Part shown: positions 14,901 through 25,986 of the stretch, piece by piece
How positions within the stretch are numbered: the first letter of the stretch is position 1
Layout of the letters: every line of letters starts with the position of its first letter
DNA from: Phorcus lineatus
Taxonomy: Eukaryota > Mollusca > Gastropoda > Trochida > Trochidae
Length of the DNA stretch: 64,000 nucleotides
Assembly (NCBI GenBank): GCA_921293015.1
Contig: OV121090.1
Span: 2,418,001 to 2,482,000, forward strand
Direction: 5' to 3'
Notes under the pieces: generated by a model
What the model was told of the DNA's origin: nothing
Databases searched by the model: none
Seen by the model: only the letters and a program-made list of their open reading frames with translations
Translations under genes and position numbers: made by a program

Positions 14901-17900
14901 ATCGTTTTGTTCAAGATGACTGAAAACAAAGTTTTCTTGGTGAATGATTTCTTAAAGAGCCACTCCGTGTTGGAGTCATATATGCCAAACTTATTAATCA
15001 ATGGTGTCATTTGATCGCGACTGTTACCAAAAAGACACATTTTAAAGCTTGTTTGTTTTTTTTACAGTGACAATTATGAACGTAGAACGTCGCAATTATG
15101 ATCGAAAACCAGACAGTGGCGCAAGTCAATAGTCAAATGTAATTTTGGAGACTTATCTTAAACAGCCAGGAGGGTAGTTAGGAGTTGATAGTGTTTGTTA
15201 GGTTACATAACTAGTATCCATGTATATTGGACGTTATATCTACACCTCTGTGCATTTATAAGACTGTTTTGAGATTTTCATGGAAAACCAGTATTTGTCA
15301 TATATACGTCTTTCGGACATGAAAGGTTTCGATGTTTTGATTTTACCACCACATATGACATTACGGTTCGTATCAAAGGTAAATAATATGTTATGAAAAT
15401 CACAGAGTGGCTCTTTAAGCACTTCACTATTGCATTATCCTAACATGTTTCCAAGCAACCTTGTTTCAGTAACCTGTCTAGGAATTATTCAGCTCTGATG
15501 TTTTTATTGTTTTACTGCTATGGAACAATGTTCTTTCTTTTATTGTTTCAATTTGTTTGTCATTCAGGTTCTAATAGACAACGGATCAAAGGCTGGATTC
15601 TCTGTAATTGATGAAGCTAAACGACATATTCTGCAGGTGGGTAGCGCTTGCATATCATTGGAAAAAAACATAAGGGTATTTAGAAATTATTATATTGGAA
15701 ATTCAACTTTGCAAATGCAGAAATTTTTTTGGAACTAAAACTAAGAAACTATAGAAACTTGGTTTATGGAACAATCATTTTGTGAAGTGGTGCCTATTGG
15801 GGTTATCAACTTATTCCTCAATATACTTTTGGCTATTTCCATGGAAACACAATATACGATTTTGTTTCCAGAAATGACTCAAAAACAATATAGCCTAACT
15901 CATTGAAACATGGGATTTTTAACAGTTATCATGGGTAGTGGTTTGAGTTCCTTTTGGGGGTTTTACATCTTCAAAATTATATTTTTGGTGTTTCCTTGGA
16001 AACACAAATTACAGAACTGTTTCAAGGACAGAGCACAATGAAACAAAGGATTGAAACAATTTGCTTGTGTAGGACGAATTCATTACCAATTATCTGCTTA
16101 GAATACTTTTCAACAACAAAAATGAGTTTATTAAAGAACATGGACTTAATAAAATCTTGTTCAATATATTTACAGTTTCTCTTCAATACATTTCTGTGCA
16201 TCTTTGTGCAATCCAAATAATATAACACCATATAAAAAAATGAAACAAAGTTAAAAAGTCATTTAAGGATGGGTATCGCTACTCATTTCCGTATCGCAAT
16301 ATATTGCGATATAGAGAGGCGTATTGCAATACGTGTTGCAATATATTGGTACATTTCATATTCTAATTTTCCAGGCTCTCTTAGCTAAATAATAACATCG
16401 ATTAGAACAATGAGCAATGCTCAACTGGCTCGTTTTGTAAAGGAAGATAATTCAGTGACTGGTTTCGGTCTTGTAACATGTCTGTGCTATTTTCACTTGG
16501 CGAGTTCACACTTCAACTTCCAGTAAAGTCAAGTTTTTTGGTTATATTTTGTGCAATCTTAAAAGGAAATTGTTAATTTTATATCATGCGATATATTGGA
16601 TAAATCCAGAAGAGTGTACAGGTACGTATCGTGATGTTTCCGTATTGCAATATACCTATATACCGATAATACCGCGCATCCTTAGTGTCATTTATGTAGA
16701 CACATTGGTTTGTTGTTAACTACCTTCTCAGAACTATTTAACGGTTGTCATGTTGCAGATTTCAAGCAATGAAGGAGAAGAGATGGCCGGTCATGTGTTT
16801 GCACCTGTGAGTTAATTTTTTCTTGAATGAAACAGCAATTATTCTTTAACAAGGATACAAGGCAGCAGAAAGTTAGTTATTAGATGTAAAACAAGTAAGG
16901 ACAGCCCTTGTTTCGGAACTGATAATAGATATGATGATTGATTCGGCATCCATGTTGTCTGATTTAGTCTTTGTCTGCATTCCTTGATCAAAACACTGAC
17001 AATTTACAATCATTTTGAGGAAGTGAGGAGATTTCTATAATTATTATGTAAAAATGCTATTTCAAGTATTTACAATGTTTGTGAGCAGTGCCCCCACGAT
17101 GCCCCATGTCCCAAGCTGGAGGTGAGGAACAGCCCCTGTATGTTCACCGTGTCGTACAAACCGTATGTCTTTGGGGTAGGTTTACTGCTGAATGCTCTGT
17201 ATTAAATCGAATTGTTTCTTATGTTTCATTAATGTAGACAGATATATTTATGCAGTTGCCTAAGAAAATGTTTTTCTGAAAATGAAAAGACAGAAAAGAG
17301 TAAATGTTATATTTATTACAGAAAAAGGACTCTATACCGAAGCAGTCAAGTCGCTATAGTTACGTGATCCTGAAGAAGGGAAAGCGGAAGGAAAATGGTT
17401 GGTGCATCTCGTACTATTTCACATTTTAGATTTTCTTAATAATGTCACAAAGCTTTGAACTACATACTTTGCAAATGCAAAATAATAATTTTTGTTGACT
17501 AAATTTGGAGTCTGAAACTTGTAGCTAAAAAAGTGCTCCTCCTACTCCTGACAAATGACTATTGATGATGATGGATATAGCCCCTCTTCTTTATTATGAT
17601 TTTGTCACGTTTTAGAATGTTTAAAAAGATTAGCTGAGTAAGTAAGATATGACATCGTATGTGATTACAATGAATTTCAAAACTGTTGACCCATGGTTTG
17701 TTAGTTCGATTCTTGCAGGTTTAACTGCATTATCACAATTAAGGGTGTCACAATACACAAATATGTAAATGAGGTTACAACCCACCTTGGCCACTGCCTA
17801 ACTCCTCAAGTCCTCTGACACAACTACCCTCACTCCGATCCTCAGTTCAGACCCAAGCTATGGTCTGTTTCATAGATTACATCACAGGGGAGATCTGCTG

Positions 17901-19535
17901 CCTTCAAAGTCTTCCTATCAATATATATACTTATCACTGATGTGTACTTCGTCTTTATTTAAAATGGCCGTGTTCTTCAGAAATGCATCTTGACTTGCTA
18001 TTATAAGTTACTTGTTGTTTAACCTGTAAACACAGTCTCTTCCGCAATTTGAAAGAAAAATAAACCACATCGTATCGTATCATCACCCTAATATTTGAAT
18101 ACATATTGTATCGGGAGGGATGTGAATGGTATCATCCCTAACCACAATAATGTTGTGGGATTTTTCCCTGCAATAATACTAACAGCCGTAATATAGTGAA
18201 ATACTCTAGAAAGCAGAGTTAAACCCTATCATTCCACGTCACCTCAAATCGGTTGTGGTCAGTTCCTGTTCTTCAGTTATGTAAGTATATGATATGTTCC
18301 AGACAAACGGTGGCCCCGCATCATCCAGGAGGTCAAGAAGCGCTCGGCCCACGTCCACTGTCACCTGTGCTGCCCCAACGGCTCCCTCAGTCACGAAGTG
18401 GTCACCAAGAAGAGGAACGGAAGGTCGGTTATGTAGTCAGGCAAATAGTGGAAGCTTTTCGTAACCTGAACCCTTGTTCTCAAAATATTTAAATATTTAG
18501 TTTGAATATTGATTAGGTTTAAGACTTACTGACGTCAAATAATAATATATTGCCTTTGTGATCTCTATTATAGTTAACACAGAGAGTTTAAGACTTATTA
18601 TTTGCACTTGAGTAACCAACAGTTATGATTCTCTTTTTCTTTTTAACTTAAACATAATAGAAACTCTATCTTAATGAGTATTTCCACCAACCCTGAATTT
18701 TTGGATCAATATTTACTAAATTTTTTATCTTGATTTAGTTATTTGTATTGTCAGCTGAACAATGACGATGCACTGATCCACTAACGTATCATGACACCCC
18801 TACTCATTTCATCAAAAGAAATCTTTCAGGACAAAAGACAAACGTGTGTTTAACATCCTCTCCAATGTAAGAAATTAAATCACACACTCTCACAGTTCTT
18901 TGGAAGGTTTCTTCACAGTGTTAGTTTCTCTCATATTCCATATGAATACGAACATAGTGATTATTACTCTCGGAGGTGTCTCTAATGAACTGTATTGCGA
19001 GAGCGAGGGTTATACACAAAGTTGCACGAGTTTCGTATAACTCATATGATACACTTCCTAGGGTAATAATTTCTTTATTATCGATGCTTTTTTATATTAA
19101 ACGCATAGAAATATTCAGAAAACGGCATCCTTCCCTTCAGTGGCGACTTGAACAATGGTTTTATGACGTCACAGAGAAAATACGGTAACTCGCGCTGAAA
19201 CAATATTTGCTAGGCAAAAGTGATATGTGCACATGTGTTCATATTGAAAATATGTCACCGCTTATGATTGACCATATGCCGGTTGGTAATAAAAATTCAT
19301 ATGTCAGCTTTTCATTATTTTCAGCGATGTGTACAAGTGTTCTCGGTCATCAAGGTGGGGAGACCTTTTTCCTGTCAGACTTCCAACATCGGTCACTCCA
19401 AACACAGAAATATCAGAATCAAACCCAGACCCAGTTAGTACAGTGGATACAGTATCAAGTTCTAGTCAAGAAACAAGTGAGGACAATCAAAACACAGACT
19501 CACGGCACCAACCTCATGACTCTTTTGTGATGTAA
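8936..19535 (+). CDS. METTL17: METTL17-like mitochondrial ribosome assembly factor (15 exons)
   Basis: Rsm22/METTL17 family protein, needed for assembly of the mitochondrial small ribosomal subunit. Exons: 8936-9031, 10352-10520, 10811-10942, 11494-11608, 12227-12308, 12415-12488, 12991-13085, 13613-13683, 14567-14674, 15568-15636, 16759-16806, 17089-17175, 17322-17397, 18303-18423, 19325-19535. They join in frame to 517 aa (human 456). Visible: Arg/Lys-rich start suited to mitochondrial import; [13 protein letters not shown]; methyltransferase motif [12 protein letters not shown] (about 211-221); [18 protein letters not shown] with a third Cys ten residues on, and VHCHLCCP (about 425-432); RWGDLFPV near the end. 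Cys354, 360, 370 and 427 match the four [4Fe-4S] ligands reported for human METTL17. The Ser/Thr-rich last 50 residues are longer than in human. Donors of exons 2 and 13 read GTTGGT, a weak consensus. Confidence 0.95.
11085..11258. mobile_element. Palindromic GGCCATT short element, copy 1
   Basis: About 175 bp in METTL17 intron 3. Its ends are inverted copies of each other (GGCCATTGGCCATTTT on the left, AAAATGGCCAATTGCC on the right). A second diverged copy in opposite orientation lies at 42494-42665, so this is a dispersed family rather than unique sequence. Confidence 0.6.
13870..14340. repeat. Degenerate tandem repeat, period about 158 bp
   Basis: Three diverged units in METTL17 intron 8, recognisable by CATGT(C)TGTTTTGGGG-like starts near 13877, 14034 and 14194, each followed by an AAATTGG block and a GATCATGCAA-like block. 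No coding content. Confidence 0.5.
14952..15418. mobile_element. TTAA-flanked MITE, GAGCCACTC family
   Basis: 467 bp in METTL17 intron 9, bounded by TTAA on both sides. The terminal inverted repeats are AGAGCCACTCCGTG and its near-complement CACAGAGTGGCTCT. End-truncated relatives occur at 47146 and 50207. Confidence 0.75.
15830..16030. repeat. Degenerate two-copy tandem duplication
   Basis: Two diverged blocks about 155 bp apart in METTL17 intron 10, each containing TTTCC(A/T)TGGAAACACAA followed by CTGTTTC- or TTTGTTTC-like sequence. Confidence 0.35.
16264..16688. mobile_element. Probable inverted-repeat element with AAGGATG ends
   Basis: About 425 bp in METTL17 intron 10, starting TTTAAGGATGGGTATCG and ending CGCGCATCCTTAG, so the outer 9-10 bases are inverted. 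The subterminal parts hold several ATTGCAATA/GCGATATA palindromes. No target duplication was established. Confidence 0.45.
17685..18245 (+). mobile_element. Interrupted SINE fragment in METTL17 intron 13
   Basis: The left part (about 17690-17742, CCCATGGTTTGTTAGTTC) and right part (about 18141-18245, TGCAATAATACTAACAGCC to GTTAAACCC) match adjacent segments of the SINE at 29952-30270. About 400 bp of unrelated sequence separates them. That block starts AAGGGTGTCACAATAC and ends GTATCATCCCTAA, and is probably a later insertion. Confidence 0.6.
19130..19290 (+). repeat. Dispersed CRE-bearing repeat, copy 1
   Basis: Contains TGACGTCA (19164-19171), then AACTCGCGCTGAAACAA, TTGCTAGGCA and ATTGAAAATATGTCACC. 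The same ordered blocks recur at about 24750-24890, so this intronic piece of METTL17 is a copy of a dispersed repeat. Confidence 0.65.
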
Positions 19536-20834
19536 GATCTGAAGCTAGTGTGGGTGAAGTAAAGGAGTCAAACAACCATTAGGAAGGAAAGATTCAAACT
19601 CAGGACTAGGACATCGTCTCTCATTCAAATGAGACCACAGGTCAGACATGTGCTTTCGTGATTTGAGTTTGCATTTAATCAATGACCGTGTTAGTGGAAC
19701 TAGAATCTTCAAAAGTGATGGATTTAAACCAGTACTCTGAAAGCACAAAGGGTACAGTGTCATGCTTTCGTTGGAACTGGAGATGCAACATTTGGGCTTT
19801 CAACTAAGACTCCCACTCTATGTGAAGACATGACTCTATGTTTTTGTTTGCAGTGCTAGAAGGGAATCAAGGGCCAAGTCGACCTGCACTGACTTGCGAT
19901 CAAATGATAGATATTGTTTACTAATGCGCCAAATAATGGTTCAAAGGAGTCACGAGTTTGGTCCGCGGAGCTGTACACCTGAGCTTCCATGTGATACGTG
20001 TTGCAGTGCAGATATATTTTTGTACAGTACCAAGCATGTAACAAACTAAAATCGCAACAGAACACATTTTTCCTTTCAATTTAAGTCTGAGGAATATAAA
20101 AATGTAAATTACTGAAAATGAAATTGAAATTAATTTACCTGTTGATTACATAAAATAGTACAAACCAAACTTACCTTTCATATACAGTTCACCAACCAAA
20201 AGTGAAATACCTTTGTTTCAATTATTGGGTTGTGAACCATTTCACTCCCAAGACACGCTGGTTCCCATATAGCCTCATTGGCCCATTGACTTGGCAAATT
20301 TAGCTTAGAAATGGATTGAGTAGAAAGTTATTTCACGGGCAAATATATGGTAACCAGTTGAATTTTGTCTTTAAGTAGTGCAAAAAAGATGGTAATTTCA
20401 AACCTCAGACTGATGTACTTTACAGATGGACTCATGAAATACAATTTAACTGGAATCTAGTAACTATTACATGTCACATGCTTATTTCAAAGAGCCATTA
20501 GATGATAGTCATTTACCTTTGTTAACTTAATAAATTGATTAAAGTTTGTGGTAATGATAACTTAAGTTGCTAGATTCCTTAACTACAGGATATTTTTTAA
20601 CTTACAAGCAGGTGAAGCCATATACAATTTGTTGATAAAACTATATGTGATCAACTAGTAGATACAATGTGTTGTTTTAATATACAACATCCACATGTAT
20701 TGGTTCACATGCAAATCAGTTAAAACAACTGGGTAAAATCTGATAGAACTGATCTGCATAGCACAGAACATGCTGCAGGTAAAATATTTATTAAAGTGGA
20801 TCTTAAAAACCTACACTAAATATATACTCAACAC
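19536..20834. other. Convergent 3' flanks of METTL17 and the FMO gene
   Basis: AT-rich sequence between two convergent stop codons. It should contain both 3' UTRs. No further gene or repeat was recognised. Confidence 0.5.
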
Positions 20835-23542
20835 TTATTCCACTTCTCTGAAAGAATCTGGTTCAACAAGTTCTAAATTCCTCCCCTTATACACAGCAAT
20901 GTTTTCATGTCTCCAGTTATGGACAAGTTTATACATATCCTCCACACGCTTCTCTATCCGGGGACATTTTGCTAAATCAGCCAGTTCATCATTATACGCC
21001 CACTGTCTATCGCCCATGTGATGAGCATACCGTTTGGGCATCCCCTTTGCCAGTCGACATTGAAAATCGGACTCAATATCCATGTCCATTTCTTCTCTGG
21101 AGGGTAATTTCAGGGTCCCTTGTAAGGCTGACAATGCTACTAATACTTGGAGATGGAACTGAGGGAAGGGAACAATCACTTTACAGACCCCAATGAAAGA
21201 CATGGATGGGTACTCCGTATGGATCAAGTGTTTATACAATGGGGTCACTCGTTCGTCTTCGATCTTGAGATGGCACTGCTCTGAGAGAAAAGGGAATGTG
21301 TATTTATATCCTGTACAGAAAATGACAGAGTCGATGTTGTCCTGTTTATCGGCCGGGAAGATAACAGAATCTTCTGTGAAACCAACAATCCCTGGTCTCT
21401 GTTCGACGTTTGACGGGAGGGTCGTGGAGAGAGGGGACTTGTTGTGACAGATATACACCTGTAAATAAATCATAAAATAGTTACTAAATTATATTACAGT
21501 TTGGATTATACTAATATCTGTAGTGGCAAAAATAACAGCGATAAAACTTTTGGTATGAATACATTGTCATGGTGATAAGACATCAAAGACAATCAATGTC
21601 ACATTTCTTGTACGATAATACTTCTTTTTCTTGAATTTTCTAAAATAACTTACCTTATTATAAAAAGAACAATTTTTTCATTATAAATACCAGAATATAA
21701 GTCTATCCATCCAGATGATCCTCCTCAATTAAAATATACCATGATTCATCCACAAAGTCAGACACAGACTCACGGTACATCCCCTCACATTATATCCCCT
21801 ATTTTCAAAACAATATTCACCTTATCAGCAAAGGCACTAAGCTCCACCATTATATCCAGACCTGAAGATTGAGCCCCAAGAATTGCTACCCTTTGACCTT
21901 TGAACTTGTCAGGCTGGCGATAATCATGGCTGTGGTAAACATCTCCTTTAAACTTGCCAAGTCCAGGGAAGTCGGGCATCAAGGGGGTACTGTAGTGGCT
22001 TGAAAACACAACAGTGAGAAATGCCTTACACAGAAAATATCTCAAAAAATTATTATAAGTGACGACTCCATGCCTTCCAAAATATTTCATGATGCCTGTA
22101 AACACATTGCCGTAAGGTTACCTTAAGGACTTACAAACAACTTTGGGCTTTGTGAAAGAAGACCTGTCGTGATTACACCTGAGAGACATGGACAATGCTC
22201 ACCCATTACACACGATGACTCCATCAAACATATCTGTGTTCTTGTTGTCCTGCTGCAGAATGCTGCTGTAAGTGACCTTCCATTTGGTGACTTCATGCTG
22301 TGTGACTGGGTGAATACAGTCAACTTTAGTCTGGAACTGTAATTATGGAAGAAATGAAGAAAGATGGTAATTTAAAACAAATAAATTAATACTGTCTGAT
22401 GTCTGATCGAAAATGTGAAAAGTTTACACAAAGCTGACCAATTTGTCTTTTAAGGCATGATGAGTTAAACAAGAAATCTCTTGCAAATCAAGATAACAAT
22501 GACACAAATCAAATGACCAGTACATTTATGAAAATATTTCTCTTTCAACATAACATTGTAATAGTTGTCCTTTTTGTATCATAAACAAAAAAAAAGAAAG
22601 AAATCTTTATATTGTCACTGTTATATATCGTATCGAGCCAGAGACGCTGGGCACAAAAATAAGAATTGTCAATATTTTTAGCTAAAATTACACCGTTGAT
22701 ATCCATAAGGAAAAAGAGACAAAGTGCTTAACTAATACATGTTGACAATACCTTTATCTTTTCTGTAATATTAAAGTGACTACAATAATCCTCGAGGTAG
22801 TGCAGAACCTCTTCATGTCTGATGAACGAGGGAAGGGTCTTCTTGAAAGGAAAATCAGGAAATGACATAACTTCCTTAGGAAGATTGGTTCTGAAATAGA
22901 AACAAGCTCAAATAATCAATCAATAAATCATTATTCTGTATTTAAAAGCCTTTAAGGTTAAAAGCCTGTACCTCACGTCCTCAGTATATTACACATGTGT
23001 AATTAGTCATTTACAAAATCTTCTTAATTCTTTACTTCAAGTCAGCCAAATAAATCTAAATAGCAAGAACTTTGATAACAATGTGAAAGTAACTGTTATA
23101 AAAAATATAAACTGCCTGAAAGTTGGCACAAAATATTTAGGAATATCGTTGTTGGACAGAATAGGCATATATTCATTTACGTGCGCTTCAATCTTAATTA
23201 GGGTTAGAAAACAGAACGATAACAGTAAATCCTGCTGACACAATCTACCGCAAGAATGACCTACTTGAGGTTCTGGTACATGCTGGAATGTACGGGGACT
23301 CCATTCTCGTCAGTGCCGATTCGATCAGTGTAAATCCACGTCCCTCCAACTTGCGAGCCTTGCTCAAAACAGACCCCATCGAACACGTCAGGTTTAGATA
23401 GAAGATGACGCATGGCGCACAGACCTGCCGCCCCTGCTCCAACTACCGCAATTTTCAATTGCATGACTGTTGGCCGACTTGAAACGAATCTACAAGATAA
23501 GGCAATATTCGTCAGTTTTGGGAGTATGAGATTACGAAACAT
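20835..23542 (-). CDS. Flavin-containing monooxygenase (5 exons)
   Basis: FAD/NADPH-dependent N- or S-oxygenation of small substrates, of the FMO GS-OX/senecionine N-oxygenase kind. Exons in transcript order: 23542-23265, 22890-22752, 22336-22203, 21998-21821, 21458-20835, all in frame, 450 aa. Visible: FAD-binding VVGAGAAG (33-40); GGTWIY; FMO signature FxGxxxHxxxY at 200-210 (FKGDVYHSHDY); NADPH site ILGAQSSG (223-230), which has Gln where the middle Gly of GxGxxG is usual; CTGY (291-294) matching the ATGY motif. The first ATG adds about 26 residues before the dinucleotide fold; Met27 (MQLKIAVVGAG) is the alternative start and would give a standard cytosolic-face enzyme. The acceptor of exon 4 is TTCAAG, slightly unusual. 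Substrate and exact paralogue cannot be told from sequence. Confidence 0.93.
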
Positions 23543-24056
23543 AGATCGGCCGAGTCCAAACGGTCATCGTCTGCAGTATGAGACTGGGTTTTCTATCGCA
23601 ACTCACAGTCAACTAACATGCGCATTGAGGGAGAGCATTGGACGACGTGCGCTAGTTTAGTAAACAACAGGTGCCCGAAATAGTACTTTTCTGTCGAGAA
23701 AACATTCTGTGCTCATTCACCAAACGATTAAACGGAATTAAAACATTATTCTGGACACACGGTCATACTTTATCAAATGTATTACAAATGTTAATTGATT
23801 ATATCTCTCATATCAATATAAGGTATAAATTTGATATCTTACATAAGAAATAATATACAAAACTTAAAAGATAAATAATCGAAATAAGAAAATTCCACTT
23901 CTGGTTGAAAAGTGCGTGTTAAATTTCCGTGATAGTCCTTGAACAAACCGCTATAGAAAGTCAACGTCTTCAGCCTCTTTTGGTAGTTTTTGTGTTTTTA
24001 AAATATTGTTTCCGATCATATTTGGGTATAACAACTTTATTTTTAATGAATATTGT

Positions 24057-24060
<4 letters not shown>

Positions 24061-24129
<69 letters not shown>
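24061..24129. repeat. (TA)n microsatellite
   Basis: About 34 uninterrupted TA dinucleotides. A Tyr-Ile repeat open frame on either strand here is an artefact. A shorter (AT)n tract lies at about 6605-6630 in MVD intron 4. Confidence 0.95.
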
Positions 24130-24132
<3 letters not shown>

Positions 24133-24339
24133 ACAGGGTTGTAATTATGTGTATAACTACATATATATAGAGGATAGTTGACATTTCTCGTCGAATACCA
24201 TGTATATCTCATCGAGTGAAGTAGAAATTATATTTTCACGAGTGGCGCAGCCACGAATGTAAATATATGATTTTCTACTACAAAAAAACTGTAAATAACT
24301 TAATTATATGAATGGAGTAGCTAAATCGCTTCGCTAGCG

Positions 24340-24890
24340 CGGCCGTTGCATGACGTCATTAAATTGTTTCTTGACGTCACAGATGACGTAATATGATTGT
24401 TGCGTTATTCACTGAGTAGAATACCATTAATATTTCACTCAGTGAAAATACGGATTTTATTTTTACTGATAAATGACATATTTCACCAATGAAAACATAA
24501 TAATTTATTTATATTAAACTCTAATTGAAAGACAGCTGGAGTTTTGAATGAATAGTATTTCAAGAACATTTTAGTTACCGTTTTTAGAATTAACCTTAGC
24601 GACAAGGTTAGTAAAAGAGTTAAAACAATTTTTAGATATTGATATTTTAACATTAAAGTTATTTAGCTGGTTAAAGGTTAAACCTTTCATTTAATTCTAT
24701 TTGTAGATTTCAACATTGACAACTTCATTTACACTTGCGACAGCCCGCTACAGTGACGTCATGAAAAATTGTTTTTATGATGTCACAGACGAAGAAATAC
24801 GCTAACTCGCGCTGAAACAAATGTTGCTAGGCATGTGCTCATATTGAAAATATGTCACCACTTATGAATAACCATATGGGTAAAGAAACT
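24340..24890 (+). repeat. Dispersed CRE-bearing repeat, copy 2
   Basis: The right part matches 19130-19290 (AACTCGCGCTGAAACAA, TTGCTAGGCA, AAAATATGTCACC). It has three perfect TGACGTCA palindromes (24351, 24372 and 24754) plus a TGACGTA half-type site at 24384. Its outer boundaries are uncertain. Confidence 0.55.
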
Positions 24891-25986
24891 GAGTATCTAA
24901 TGTGGTAAAAACTTAAAATGTTATTTTGAATATTTAAGCCCCCAATGCCTTATGGTTAACGTTTTGGAAGTAATGATTTAATTAGAAGTTTCAGTGATAT
25001 TGTATCAGTCTGTACCTCCATTGTACCTCGGGGAGCAAACTTGGAACCTTTGGTTCCGACCAACAATCAGATGTAATCATGGGTAGGTACCAAGTTTGAT
25101 ACCCGATGTACAATGTAAGTACCCCTACAAAACTTCAGCTACGGGGTACACTAGTTATGGAGGAGAGGTAGGAAATATGGGAAGTTTTAGACGACTTACG
25201 ACAGAGGACATCTGGCCTGACTTTCGAAATGAATTTTGCCTGAAGTTTGATATGATGGTGATTTACCTTTTACTCTACTTTTACTATCATTGATATTCAT
25301 CTGACAACCTCGCTCTCCGATGTGTACGTGAGTGGAACCTGCTTTGAATACCATTATTAATTTCTAATCATTGATTCAAGGACGCCTATGGTGACTGCAT
25401 GTGTGCTCATTGTCTAGATAATGATTATACATGTAGTTCATAAAGGTCTCGGTGACCCAGTGCATAGGCTGCTGGTCAAATCAATGTCAATCGTTCAGAA
25501 AATACTACCCGCACAATAACAACATGAAAGGCGTCATATCATCAACTTCCTGTCAGTTTGCCGTACTCTTGTATTACACCGATCACCTGATTTTAATGAG
25601 AGACACGCTATCCCGGTCCAAACCACACAGTATCTTCATGTTTATGTATATAGCGCCACTAGAGCGAACATTTGCTATACACGATTTTTCAAGTGACAGA
25701 CAATTAGATGAAATGAATACCATTGACTTATTTAACCGAGAAGCGGACATTTTTCTTACATAATTATCGATTTATGTCACGACTTTAACGGAGACGTCAG
25801 ATGCTACTGCGCTCAGGGCATCATTATACGCATGGTAAATACTATCGTAAGTACCTCGGGACATTTTCATGTCATTGAGAATCACTTGGACCGGCACGGC
25901 TGTTTAATTATCTGTTTCAAGATTAAAATAACTTCAATTGTGGAATCAAAGCACAGTCATGTTAACTAAATTCCCTTAGTGAGGAT

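Larger units (their letters stand above)
23543..25986. other. FMO/PDP1 divergent intergenic region
   Basis: Spacer of 2.4 kb between divergent genes. It contains a long TA microsatellite, a CRE-bearing repeat (about 24340-24890), and otherwise AT-rich sequence with no supported gene. The promoters of both flanking genes should lie at its ends. Confidence 0.5.

Noticed and set aside
23929..24212. Tyr-Ile repeat proteins on both strands
   Set aside because: Translation of the (TA)n microsatellite.
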